Both the position numbers and the translations under genes were made by a program. The notes under the pieces are model-generated. The model was given only the letters and a program-made list of their open reading frames with translations. It ran no database searches and had not been told where the DNA came from. A stretch of DNA of 52,426 nucleotides, taken from NCBI GenBank assembly GCA_035556555.1, contig DATMES010000036.1, forward strand, positions 1-52,426, written 5' to 3'. This stretch comes from Frankiaceae bacterium. Lineage in GTDB: Bacteria > Actinomycetota > Actinomycetes > BP-191. Positions 16,724 through 24,299 of this stretch are shown here, piece after piece (the stretch's first letter is position 1; each line of letters starts with the position of its first letter).

Positions 16724-16756
16724 CCGGTCTCACGCGTGATGATCTTCAAAGAACGA
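16724..16756 (+). repeat. Copy A of a 33-base dispersed element
   Basis: The element starts CCGGTCTCACGCGT and ends CTTCAAAGAACGA, with GATGAT in between. A second copy, identical at 30 of 33 positions, lies on the opposite strand at 52272-52304. This copy occupies the gap between two convergent genes (fmdB ends 16687; the zinc-ribbon gene ends 16772). It contains the palindromes TCACGCGTGA and TTCAAAGAA. Homology stops sharply at both ends. Function is unknown. Confidence 0.75.
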
Positions 16757-16771
16757 GAGCGGCGCGCGGTC

Positions 16772-17137
16772 CTACAGGTCCTCGGGAACGTAGTCGGGCA
16801 CCGTGTCGGTCTCCGGGACGATCGCGTACGTCATCGCCTCGCCGCAGTGCCGCGGCGCCTTGTCGGAGCCGCGCCGCAGCAGCACGAGCTGGGTCCCGCA
16901 CTCCTTGCACGAGTACACGGGGACGCCGGAGTCCTCCACGACGTCCACCGGGTCGTACGTCTTCGTCCCCAGCTGCAGCGGCCGCATCGACGCGAGCCCC
17001 CACCGGATCACGAACGTCGCGATGAGCAGCCCGCCCGCCGCCCGCAGCCCCCACGACACGCCCCCTGCGTAGTGCAGGACGACCAGGAGAGCACAGACCG
17101 CCAGCAGCAGCCGGAACGTCAGCCTCCGGGAGGGCAC
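16772..17137 (-). CDS. Membrane-anchored zinc-ribbon-like protein
   Basis: A 121-residue protein starting at GTG 17137, which overlaps the stop of the thiolase gene. Two hydrophobic stretches (about 8-24 and 32-48) are followed by a cytoplasmic domain with CKEC and a later HCGEAM (C-x2-C then a third cysteine), a likely small zinc-binding fold. The C-terminus is acidic (VPETDTVPDYVPEDL). I do not recognise a characterised family. The coupling to a thiolase gene suggests co-expression but not a shared pathway. Confidence 0.7.
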   Translation of the reverse strand: MPSRRLTFRLLLAVCALLVVLHYAGGVSWGLRAAGGLLIATFVIRWGLASMRPLQLGTKTYDPVDVVEDSGVPVYSCKECGTQLVLLRRGSDKAPRHCGEAMTYAIVPETDTVPDYVPEDL

Positions 17138-18267
17138 TAGACGAGTTCGAGGATGGTGGCGTTGGCCATGCCGCCGCCCTCGCACATGGTCTGCAGGCCG
17201 TACCGGATGCCGTTGTCGGCCATGTGGTGCACGAGCGTCGTCATGAGCCGCGCGCCGGACCCGCCGAGCGGGTGGCCGAGGGCGATGGCACCGCCGTTGG
17301 GGTTGACGACCTTGCGGTCGGCGCCGGTCTCCTTCTCCCACGCGAGCACGACGGACGCGAACGCCTCGTTGATCTCGACCGCGCCGATCTCGTCGAGGGT
17401 CAGACCCGAGCGCTTCAACGCCTTCGCCGTCGCGGGGATCGGGCCCGTCAGCATGGTCACCGGGTCGACGCCGGCCAGCGCGGCGGTGTGGAAGCGCGCG
17501 ATCGGCCGCAGCCCGAGCTCGCGGGCCCGCTCGGACGTCGTCACGAGCAGCGCGGCCGCGCCGTCGGAGATCTGCGAGGAGTTGGCGGCGGTGACGATGC
17601 CGTCCTCCTTGAAGGCGGGCTTCAGCGCGCCGAGCGTCTCCAGCGTGCCGCCGCGGCGTACGCCCTCGTCCACGGCGAAGTCGCCGACCGGCGCGATCTG
17701 GGCCTCGAAGCGCCCGGAGTCGATGGCGGCCGCCGCCTTGGCGTGCGACTCGAGCGCGACCTCGTCGACCTGCTCGCGGGTCAGGCCCCACCGTGCGGCG
17801 ATGAGCTCGGCGGAGATCCCCTGGGGTACGAGGTCGTAGCGCTCCATGAGCTTCGGCCCGAACGGGATCCCTGGCCCCTGCGTCAGCGTCACGAGCATCG
17901 GCACCCGGGTCATGGACTCGACGCCGCCCGCGACGACGACGTCGTAGTGCCCGGCGATGACGCCCGCGGCGGCGAAGTGGACGGCCTGCTGCGACGAGCC
18001 GCACTGCCGGTCGATGGTCACGCCGACGACGTCCTCGGGCCACCCAGCGGCGAGGGCGGCGTTGCGGCCGACGTTGGCGGCCTGCTCGCCGGTCTGCGAC
18101 ACGCAGCCCCAGATGACGTCCTCGACGAGCGAGGGGTCGATGCCCGAACGCTGCGCCAGCGCCTGCAGCACGTGGGCCGACAGGTCGACGGGGTGCCAGT
18201 CCTTCAGGGAGCCGTTGCGCTTGCCGACCGGGGTGCGTACCGCCTCGCAGATGACCGCGTCTCTCAT
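17137..18267 (-). CDS. Acetyl-CoA C-acyltransferase (thiolase)
   Basis: A 376-residue thiolase-fold enzyme starting MRDAVICEAVRTPVGK. The acyl-accepting cysteine is C89 in IDRQCGSSQQAVHFAA. The C-terminal motifs are NPNGGAIALGHPLGGSGARL (active-site histidine) and MCEGGGMANATILE (proton-transfer cysteine). Such enzymes either cleave 3-ketoacyl-CoA in beta-oxidation or condense two acetyl-CoA; the sequence does not decide. It could work with the acyl-CoA ligase at 12363-14249, but they are not in one operon. Length is a little short for the family (about 380-400). Confidence 0.92.
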   Translation of the reverse strand: MRDAVICEAVRTPVGKRNGSLKDWHPVDLSAHVLQALAQRSGIDPSLVEDVIWGCVSQTGEQAANVGRNAALAAGWPEDVVGVTIDRQCGSSQQAVHFAAAGVIAGHYDVVVAGGVESMTRVPMLVTLTQGPGIPFGPKLMERYDLVPQGISAELIAARWGLTREQVDEVALESHAKAAAAIDSGRFEAQIAPVGDFAVDEGVRRGGTLETLGALKPAFKEDGIVTAANSSQISDGAAALLVTTSERARELGLRPIARFHTAALAGVDPVTMLTGPIPATAKALKRSGLTLDEIGAVEINEAFASVVLAWEKETGADRKVVNPNGGAIALGHPLGGSGARLMTTLVHHMADNGIRYGLQTMCEGGGMANATILELV

Positions 18268-18280
18268 GGCGCGAATCGTC

Positions 18281-19048
18281 TCACGGCAGGATGCGCACCG
18301 GCGTGCCGAGGGGGAGCCGCTGGGCGAGGTACGTGACGTCCGCGTTGCGCAGCCGGATGCAGCCGTGGCTGACGTCCTTGCCGATGCTCGACGGGTCGTT
18401 GGTGCCGTGGATGCCGATGACGCCGTCGCCGCCGTTGAACGACGTGAGGACGTTGGAGAAACCGGAGAGGCCGTACGCGTACGGGCCGTAGTCGCCCTGG
18501 GGGTTGGGCGGCTTCAGCAGCTCCTTGAGGTAGAACGTGCCGCCCGGCGTCGGCGTGTTGCCGGTCCCGATCGCGACGGGGAACGTCCGCACGAGCGCCT
18601 CGCGGTCGTACAGCCGCAGCTCGTGCGCCCCCCGCAGCACGTCGACGCGATACGTCACCCCGCGCAGCACGACGTCGCGGCGGCGGACCCAGCCGGTCGA
18701 GCCGTTGGGGCGGGCGGGCAGGTGCACCTTCAGCCAGTCGCCGTCCTCCTCGGCGAGGAGGAACACCAGCGGCGCCCCGGACGGCTGCGGGTCGGCGAAC
18801 GTCCGCAGCACCCGGCCGCCCGGCGTGGAGAAGACCGGCACGCGAGAGCCCTTGGCGTCGGCGGCGTACGCCGGGAACGTCTCGGTCCTCGGCGTCGAGA
18901 ACGTGTGCCGCCGCGGCGGCGTCGCCGGCACGCTCGGCGTGCCCGAGCCGCTGCTGGGTCCCGCGACGGGGTCGGCGGGCGGCGCGCAGCCCGCGGCGAG
19001 CACGGCCGCCACGGCGAGCGCGTACGCGTGCGCGGGCAGCCGGGTCAC
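18281..19048 (-). CDS. Lipoprotein L,D-transpeptidase (YkuD domain)
   Basis: Starting at GTG 19048 the protein has 255 residues and a clear lipoprotein signal (ALAVAAVLAAGC, lipid cysteine at 21). A longer frame begins at 19108 but would bury this signal. After a proline/threonine linker and a small beta domain, the C-terminal YkuD domain carries GIHGTNDPSSIGKDVSHGCI, the HGT and SHGC-R active-site motifs. L,D-transpeptidases make 3-3 cross-links in peptidoglycan or attach proteins to it, and underlie beta-lactam tolerance. It adds to the cell-wall theme but is transcribed alone. Confidence 0.9.
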   Translation of the reverse strand: MTRLPAHAYALAVAAVLAAGCAPPADPVAGPSSGSGTPSVPATPPRRHTFSTPRTETFPAYAADAKGSRVPVFSTPGGRVLRTFADPQPSGAPLVFLLAEEDGDWLKVHLPARPNGSTGWVRRRDVVLRGVTYRVDVLRGAHELRLYDREALVRTFPVAIGTGNTPTPGGTFYLKELLKPPNPQGDYGPYAYGLSGFSNVLTSFNGGDGVIGIHGTNDPSSIGKDVSHGCIRLRNADVTYLAQRLPLGTPVRILP

Positions 19049-19149
19049 GTCCCCGATGCTAGGCGCGCCGACCCGGAAAAGTCGGCAAAGCGCTCCGGAG
19101 TGGACCAATCCCCGGTAGCGTCCTCGGCAGTCTCGAGAACGGGGACCCG

Positions 19150-19863
19150 ATGTCTCGCTCCATCGTGCTCAGCGCCGTCGCCGCGTGCGCCCTGGCCACG
19201 TCCCTGCTCGCCGCGCCCGCGTACGCCGCCGACGAGTTCCCCATCACGGTGACGCCCGACGAGGGCAAGACCGCCGCGAGCCTGCACGTCGAGGGCGACG
19301 CGACGGACCCGACGTGCGCCGACGACGGCGTCGCCGTCTCGCTGCACTACACGAAGCCCGACGGCACGATGGCCGCCACGACCGTCAACACGACCGCCGA
19401 CGCGGCCGGCCACTTCGAGGCCGACCTCACGGTGCCGGACAACGCGTACGCCGGCGAGAAGGCGTTCGTCAACGCCGTCATCGCCGACTGCACCCCGCCG
19501 GACGGACCCACGAGCAGCCGGTCGAGCGTCGCCGTCGACTTCGAGGTGCTGGCGCGTACGGGCTCGTTCAAGGTCAGCGCGCTGTCCGGCAAGCCGGGCG
19601 ACGTCGTCGACTTCGAGGGCACCAACTGCTGGGGCGGCGTCACCGCCGTCTTCTTCGGCGACGACGTCGTGACCGGCAAGCCCGACGCGGACAAGACGTT
19701 CGAGGGCTCGTACGAGCTGCCGGACCTGCCGGGCGGGACGTACGAGCTCGGCGCCGAGTGCCCTGGCACCGACTACCGCGTCTACTCGTTCACCCTCGTC
19801 AACGCGGCCCCGGTCGCGCCGCCGGCGGCACCGGTGCCGGGGGCGCCGACGTTCACGGGGTGA
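19150..19863 (+). CDS. Secreted Cys-containing protein of unknown function
   Basis: A 237-residue protein with a Sec signal peptide (about 1-27, ending APAYAADE). Two beta-rich domains follow, each with a cysteine pair (TCADD/ADC and NCWGG/AEC), and each begins with a gain-of-charge strand such as FPITVTPDEGKTAAS or GSFKVSALSGKPGDVVDF. This resembles Ig/IPT-like extracellular modules. The C-terminus is proline-rich with no membrane helix or sortase signal. No function can be assigned. It overlaps the next gene by 4 bases (GTGA). Confidence 0.75.
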   Translation: MSRSIVLSAVAACALATSLLAAPAYAADEFPITVTPDEGKTAASLHVEGDATDPTCADDGVAVSLHYTKPDGTMAATTVNTTADAAGHFEADLTVPDNAYAGEKAFVNAVIADCTPPDGPTSSRSSVAVDFEVLARTGSFKVSALSGKPGDVVDFEGTNCWGGVTAVFFGDDVVTGKPDADKTFEGSYELPDLPGGTYELGAECPGTDYRVYSFTLVNAAPVAPPAAPVPGAPTFTG

Positions 19864-20285
19864 CCCAGGAGCGGCTGACGTACGCCGTCCCCGGCTGGCT
19901 GGCGGGGGCGTTCGCGGCGGGGTCGGTGGCGGCGTTCGCCGTCGCGACGACGACCGACACGGCGGGGCGCTTCCTCTTCGTGGTGCTCGGTCTCGTCGCC
20001 GCGGTCGAGGCGCTGCGCGCGGTGCTGCTGCGCCCCACCATCCGCGCCGACGCCGGCGGCATCGAGGTCGTGACCGGCGTACGCCGCGAACGCCATCCCT
20101 GGACCGCCGTCGCCGCGGTCGGCACGCTCGAGCCGCCCGCCGACGGGGCCCGGCTGCGCCGGCGCGCGAACGCCGTCGAGGTCGACCTCCGCGAACGCCT
20201 GCTCGTCGTCCCCGGCTACCGGCTCGGCGCGCCCGTCGCGGAGGTCGCCTCGGAGCTGACGAGGCTGCTGACCCCCAGGTCCTGA
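19860..20285 (+). CDS. Two-helix membrane protein with a PH-like domain
   Basis: A 141-residue protein starting at GTG 19860. Two membrane helices (about 12-30 and 38-56) precede a domain beginning LRPTIRADAGGIEVVTGVRRERHPWTAVAAV, typical of bacterial PH (DUF2581/bPH6-type) proteins in which a strand pair precedes a W residue. Function is unknown. Its 3' end overlaps the convergent rhomboid gene by 70 bases, an unusually long tail-to-tail overlap. Confidence 0.75.
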   Translation: MTQERLTYAVPGWLAGAFAAGSVAAFAVATTTDTAGRFLFVVLGLVAAVEALRAVLLRPTIRADAGGIEVVTGVRRERHPWTAVAAVGTLEPPADGARLRRRANAVEVDLRERLLVVPGYRLGAPVAEVASELTRLLTPRS

Positions 20286-21157
20286 CGCAGCTGCTGGACG
20301 CGCAGCACCGAGGCGACAGCGAGGACGACGACGATCCCGACGACGCCCGCCGTCTGGAGCGCCGCCTGGCGCGGCCCGCGCGGCACGTGCGCGAAGACGT
20401 ACGCCACGGCGGCGCCGGTCGCGAGGCCGCCGATGTGGGCCCAGTTGTTGATGAGCCCGCCGGCGGAGAAGCCGATCGCGAGGTTGATGCCGATCATGAG
20501 GAGGATCTGCGAGGTGTCGGCGCGCAGCTTGCGCGCCAGCACGAAGAACGCGCCGAACAGCCCGAAGACCGCGCCGCTCGCGCCGACCGACGATCCGTAC
20601 CGGAACCCGTCCTCGGTCACGACGACGGCGTCGAGGAGGTACAGCGTGAACGTCGACCCGCCCACCGCCGACACGAGGTAGAGCGCCAGGTAGCGCGCAC
20701 CGCCGAGGAGGCGTTCGACCTGGGAGCCGAACGCCAGCAGCGCGTAGCCGTTGAACACGATGTGCAGCGGGAAGTACGTCACGTGCAGGAACGCGCTCGT
20801 GACCATCCGGTAGTACTGGCCGTCGCTCGCGACGAACGCCGGGGTCATCGCGAAGTCGTCGGTGAACGTCGCGATCGCGAACTGCGCGACGAACGCCACG
20901 ATGCAGATCCCGAGCAGCGCCTTCGACACCTGCGCGTCGGCGCCGACCCGCCCGCCGAACACCGTGCGCGCCTGCCGGATGGACTTGTTGCCCTCCTTGA
21001 CGCACTCCGGGCACTGGAAGCCGACGGCGGCTTCGTTCATGCAGTCCGGGCAGATCGGGCGGTCGCAGCGGGTGCAGCGGACGTACGTCTCCCGGTCGGT
21101 GTGCCGGTAGCAGGTCGGCGGCGGCGCCTCGTCGGTCTCCGTGTCGGTCTCGGTCAC
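20216..21157 (-). CDS. Rhomboid intramembrane serine protease with N-terminal zinc finger
   Basis: A 313-residue protein. Residues 16-52 contain a B-box-like zinc-binding set (C16, H19, C28, C31, C36, C39, C49, C52). A six-or-seven-helix rhomboid core follows, with the nucleophile S194 in GASGAVFG and the general base H241 in NNWAHIGG. The HxxxN motif of helix 2 appears as LHIVFNGYAL. Rhomboids cleave membrane substrates in the bilayer. The zinc-finger fusion is common in actinobacteria. The gene lies just downstream of the cyclophilin gene on the same strand. Confidence 0.93.
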   Translation of the reverse strand: MTETDTETDEAPPPTCYRHTDRETYVRCTRCDRPICPDCMNEAAVGFQCPECVKEGNKSIRQARTVFGGRVGADAQVSKALLGICIVAFVAQFAIATFTDDFAMTPAFVASDGQYYRMVTSAFLHVTYFPLHIVFNGYALLAFGSQVERLLGGARYLALYLVSAVGGSTFTLYLLDAVVVTEDGFRYGSSVGASGAVFGLFGAFFVLARKLRADTSQILLMIGINLAIGFSAGGLINNWAHIGGLATGAAVAYVFAHVPRGPRQAALQTAGVVGIVVVLAVASVLRVQQLRQDLGVSSLVSSEATSATGAPSR

Positions 21158-21164
21158 CGCAGGG

Positions 21165-21689
21165 CTACGCGTCCCGCCGCTCGATGACGACCGACTCGAG
21201 GACGACGTCCTTGGTGGGGCGGTCCATCTGGCCGGTCTCGACGCCGGCGATCGCGTCGACGACGTCCACGCCGTTGGTTACCTCGCCGAAGATCGTGTGC
21301 TTGCCTGTGAGCCACGCGGTCGGCGCGACGGTGATGAAGAACTGCGAGCCGTTGGTGCCGGGGCCGGCGTTGGCCATCGCGAGGAGGTACGGCTTGGTGA
21401 ACGCCAGCTCGGGGTGGATCTCGTCGCCGAAGCGGTAGCCGGGGCCGCCCATGCCGCTGCCGAGCGGGTCGCCGCCCTGGATCATGAAGCCGCTGATCAC
21501 GCGGTGGAACACGGTGCCGTCGTACAGCTTCGTGGTCTGGGTCTTGCCGCTGCGCGGGTCCGTCCACTCCTTGGTGCCCTCGGCGAGGCCGACGAAGTTG
21601 TCGACCGTCTTGGGGGCATGGTTGGGGAAGAGCTTGACCTCGATCGTGCCCATGTTGGTGTTGAGCTGGGCGTAGGTGTCCTGGGCCAC
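21165..21689 (-). CDS. Cyclophilin-type peptidyl-prolyl isomerase
   Basis: A 174-residue cytoplasmic cyclophilin starting MAQDTYAQLNTNMGTIEVKLFP. It keeps the catalytic pattern FHRVISGFMIQGGD (arginine and phenylalanine pocket) and GSQFFIT. It lacks a signal peptide. It catalyses cis-trans isomerisation of Xaa-Pro bonds in folding. The position between rhomboid and tRNA-Ala genes matches the PpiA locus of mycobacteria. The start codon is preceded by AGGAGCACC at a normal distance. Confidence 0.94.
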   Translation of the reverse strand: MAQDTYAQLNTNMGTIEVKLFPNHAPKTVDNFVGLAEGTKEWTDPRSGKTQTTKLYDGTVFHRVISGFMIQGGDPLGSGMGGPGYRFGDEIHPELAFTKPYLLAMANAGPGTNGSQFFITVAPTAWLTGKHTIFGEVTNGVDVVDAIAGVETGQMDRPTKDVVLESVVIERRDA

Positions 21690-21814
21690 GGGTGGTGCTC
21701 CTCGTCGGTCGGGTGCGCGTACGGCGGCATCCTCGCACGGGGGTGTGACGGCGTGCGCGGCGGGGCATGCCTCTTGGTGACACCAGCAGTCTTGGACGCC
21801 GTCGGGAGACTTTC

Positions 21815-22297
21815 ATGCGATCCGTCAACACCACCGCCGCCCGCGACACGGTCACGCCGGCTCTGCACAAGGCGCAGGACACGCTGACCGACACCGTGCT
21901 GCCGACGGTCCGCGACGCGTTCTCCACCGCGAAGGTGAAGAGCGCGGACCTGCTCGACAGCGACTTCGCCCTCGAGGCCCGCCGCCGCGGCTACGCCATG
22001 GTGAAGGCCGCGAAGGGCGACACCCTCGTCACCAGGCCCACCCGCCGCTGGCGCTTCGGGCTCGGGATGGTCACGCTCGGCACGGCGTTCGGCTTCGCCG
22101 CGGCGTGGGCCGCGCGCAGGCTGTCCGCGCCCGTCGAGTCGTACACGCACACCATGCCGGTCCCGTCGGGCACCGACGGCGGCACCGTTCCCGCCACCGG
22201 CAACGTCACCACCGGCATCAACGGCTCCACGCCGGCGCCGTCCGGCACCCCCACCGACGAGATCAACCTCAGCGCAGGGGCGCCCACTAAGTTCTAG
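21815..22297 (+). CDS. Small membrane protein, DUF-type, unknown function
   Basis: Starting at ATG 21815 (MRSVNTTAARDTVTPALHKA) after GGGAGA, the product has 160 residues. An amphipathic N-terminal half (HKAQDTLTDTVLPTVRDAFS) resembles small stress or apolipoprotein-like helices. One membrane helix (about 71-95, LGMVTLGTAFGFAAAWAARRL) follows, then a Ser/Thr/Gly-rich tail. I do not recognise a named family. The next gene starts 2 bases after its stop, so the pair is probably one transcript. Confidence 0.65.
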   Translation: MRSVNTTAARDTVTPALHKAQDTLTDTVLPTVRDAFSTAKVKSADLLDSDFALEARRRGYAMVKAAKGDTLVTRPTRRWRFGLGMVTLGTAFGFAAAWAARRLSAPVESYTHTMPVPSGTDGGTVPATGNVTTGINGSTPAPSGTPTDEINLSAGAPTKF

Positions 22298-22299
22298 GC

Positions 22300-22815
22300 A
22301 TGGCACTGTTCGTACGGCGGCGATGGCCCAAGGTCCTCGCCGCCGTCGGCGTTCTCGGGGCGATCGTGCTGGTCGTCGTGCTGCTGACCCGCGACTCCGG
22401 GCCTTCGGTGCGCCCGGGAGCCAACGCGGGCGACCCGGAGATCGTCGAGACCGCGGAGCCGGTGCCCGACCCGACGCTGCCGTCCGTGGCGCTGTCGACC
22501 GTTCTCACGGCGTCGGACACGGAGATCAAGACGTTCGCCGAGCAGACCGTCCGCGGGAACGACGTGCCCGTGCTCGGGCTCGTGGGGCCGAGCGCGATCT
22601 GGGTCGGCGACTCGCCCGAGCACCGCGTGCTGCTCGTGATGGTCGGGACCGAGCAGACGTTCGACGACGTCGAGGTCGGGGCGCGGCTGTCGTTCGACGG
22701 GGTGGTGCGGCGTACGGCGCGCGGCTTCGGGCGCGCACTCGGCCTGCGCGGCGCGGACAACACGGAGTTCGACCGGCAGGGCACGTACGTCGAGGTGGCG
22801 TCGTACGAGGACTGA
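22300..22815 (+). CDS. Membrane-anchored extracytoplasmic protein of unknown function
   Basis: A 171-residue protein: basic start (MALFVRRRWPK), one membrane helix (about 12-30), a proline-rich linker and an extracytoplasmic beta-rich domain with few landmarks (VPVLGLVGPSAIWVGDSPEH). No known family was recognised. It ends 5 bases before the 3' end of the oppositely oriented tRNA-Ala gene, so transcription of the two converges with no visible terminator between. Confidence 0.6.
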   Translation: MALFVRRRWPKVLAAVGVLGAIVLVVVLLTRDSGPSVRPGANAGDPEIVETAEPVPDPTLPSVALSTVLTASDTEIKTFAEQTVRGNDVPVLGLVGPSAIWVGDSPEHRVLLVMVGTEQTFDDVEVGARLSFDGVVRRTARGFGRALGLRGADNTEFDRQGTYVEVASYED

Positions 22816-22820
22816 ACGGG

Positions 22821-22893
22821 TGGAGACGACGCGACTTGAACGCGCAACCCCCGCCTTGCAAAGGCGGTGCTCTGCCAGTTGAGCTACGTCCCC
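22821..22893 (-). tRNA. tRNA-Ala (anticodon TGC)
   Basis: The minus strand gives a 73-base tRNA: acceptor GGGGACG/CGTCTCC with discriminator A, D arm GCTCAACTGGCAGAGC, anticodon arm CCGCC-TTTGCAA-GGCGG (TGC), and T loop TTCAAGT. The third acceptor pair is G3-U70, the alanine identity element. CCA is not encoded. The first 10 bases also form the last codons and stop of vsr. In related actinobacteria this tRNA is normally close to tRNA-Ile; here they are 9.3 kb apart. Confidence 0.95.
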
Positions 22894-23357
22894 TCGCGCG
22901 GATCGCGCTGACTCTCTCGCAGCGAGCGTACCCGTCGCGCGGCAACAAGGCGCGCGATGTCGGTGGCCGCGACGCTGAGATCCTCGTGCTCCCAGACGCG
23001 GACGACCATCCATCCCTGACTTTCGAGAACGCAGCCCGTCTCCGCGTCCCGCTCGCGGTTGCGCCGGATCTTGTCGTTCCAGAACTGGGCGTTCGCGGCG
23101 GTGGATCGCACCGTGGATCGACAGCCACAGCCGTGCCAGAAGCAGCCGTCCACGAAGACGGCGACACGCGCCGGGCCGAACACGATGTCCGCCGCTCGAC
23201 GCAGTGCCGGAAGCGGTCTGCGATGCACTCGGTACCGCAGGCCCGCGCCGTGTAGCAACGACCGCAGCCGAAGCTCCACCGCCGTGTCACGTCGCTTCTG
23301 GCGTCGCATGCGCTCGCGGACCTCCGTCGAGGTCGCGAAGGACTCACGATCGCGCAC
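22884..23357 (-). CDS. vsr: Very short patch repair (Vsr) endonuclease
   Basis: Starting at GTG 23357 the protein has 157 residues. The start was chosen because STEVRERM aligns with the conserved N-terminus of Vsr; ATG 23309 would remove it. Motifs are LRYRVHRRPLPALRRAADIVF (catalytic Asp region), AVFVDGCFWHGC (zinc/catalytic His) and FWNDKIRRNRERD, then a C-terminal VWEHEDL. Vsr nicks 5' of T in T:G mismatches left by deamination of 5-methylcytosine, so it protects a genome carrying the neighbouring C5 methyltransferase. The stop codon TAG lies inside the tRNA-Ala gene. The upstream endonuclease gene ends 20 bases before this start. Confidence 0.9.
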   Translation of the reverse strand: MRDRESFATSTEVRERMRRQKRRDTAVELRLRSLLHGAGLRYRVHRRPLPALRRAADIVFGPARVAVFVDGCFWHGCGCRSTVRSTAANAQFWNDKIRRNRERDAETGCVLESQGWMVVRVWEHEDLSVAATDIARLVAARRVRSLRESQRDPREGT

Positions 23358-23377
23358 GGCAGAGACGATAACTGTGA

Positions 23378-24295
23378 TCAGGTGGAGGTCCGCTGGTCGC
23401 TGGCCTGAACGAACGTCGTGAGCGCGCTGAGGTCGTGTTCCCAGAAGAGCGCTACCCCTTGCGTCTGGGCCGCAACCAGGCAGGCAACGTCGAACACGCC
23501 ACCCAGCACGACCGCGGTGACTACCTGCGTCCCGAACCGCTGACGCCAGGTCTCGGCCTTGCCTCCAACCTCGCGGTTGACCCGCTTCCAGCCGTTCTTC
23601 GGGCCGTTCGACACCTTGCACTCAAGCGCGAGCAAGCGACCGTCCCGCAGTCGAACAGGGACGTCGCACTTGGCGCCCGCGACCTTACGTTCTCGGCTGT
23701 AGCGACCGCGTTCGAGCCCGTCGAGCAGCATGATCGGCGTGCGTGCGACGTCCAGCTCGTATCCGGCCTCGTGGAGTACCGCGGCGACAGCGGCTTCCTG
23801 ACGTACCGACGCGTCGCCTCGCCGGTTCGTCCCGACGACCCGGCTGGCCAGCAGGACCGTGGTCGCCATCACGGCGCGCACGCGCTCCTCGTCGGTGGGG
23901 CGACGTCCAGCCTCGACCCAGGGGAAGCGCACAGGGTCGATGACCAGTGAGATGACCGCGGCGGTCTCCTCGGCCAAGCCGGAGGGCACCCGCTTGAACT
24001 TGGTACCCCCGACGAGCGTCCAGAGATCCTCTTCCGAGATGGGCGGACCGCAGAAGTACCGCAGGATCTGGAACAGCACCGGATCTTCGCGCAGTACCTC
24101 GCCGTCGAGCCGCAGCAGGTCGTCTGTGAGTTCCAGCGCCCCCTCCACTTGAGGCCGAATGCGATCACAGACAGCCTCGAACGTTCGGGGCCCTTCACGC
24201 TGACGGGCCTCCTTGAAGATCCCCTCAGCACGGTCACGTGCGGCGCGCATGTCTTCGGTGGTCCAGGTCGGCGGACTCACGAAGTAGGCCGGCAC
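23378..24295 (-). CDS. Type II restriction endonuclease, XamI-like
   Basis: From GTG 24295 (PAYFVSPPTWTTEDMRAA) the product has 305 residues. I recognise the XamI-type pattern: an N-terminal helical region, then RQEAAVAAVLHEAGY and LLALECKVSNGPKNG, whose E-C-K with the preceding KCDVPVRL gives a PD-(D/E)xK nuclease core. A final VLGGVFDVACLVAAQTQGVALFWEHDLSAL segment follows. XamI cuts GTCGAC; specificity here is inferred only from family. The gene sits between the methyltransferase (5 bases upstream) and vsr, the expected order of a type II system. Base composition looks less GC-rich than the surroundings, suggesting horizontal acquisition. Confidence 0.68.
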   Translation of the reverse strand: MPAYFVSPPTWTTEDMRAARDRAEGIFKEARQREGPRTFEAVCDRIRPQVEGALELTDDLLRLDGEVLREDPVLFQILRYFCGPPISEEDLWTLVGGTKFKRVPSGLAEETAAVISLVIDPVRFPWVEAGRRPTDEERVRAVMATTVLLASRVVGTNRRGDASVRQEAAVAAVLHEAGYELDVARTPIMLLDGLERGRYSRERKVAGAKCDVPVRLRDGRLLALECKVSNGPKNGWKRVNREVGGKAETWRQRFGTQVVTAVVLGGVFDVACLVAAQTQGVALFWEHDLSALTTFVQASDQRTST

Positions 24296-24299
24296 GGGC

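Noticed and set aside
16371-16772. The dispersed 33-base element as a Rho-independent terminator for fmdB and the zinc-ribbon gene
   Set aside because: It lacks a GC stem followed by a T-run, and the second copy lies upstream of a gene rather than between convergent genes.
23358-23621. An N-terminally extended vsr starting at 23621
   Set aside because: The extension lies inside the 3' end of the endonuclease gene in another frame and has no Vsr similarity.
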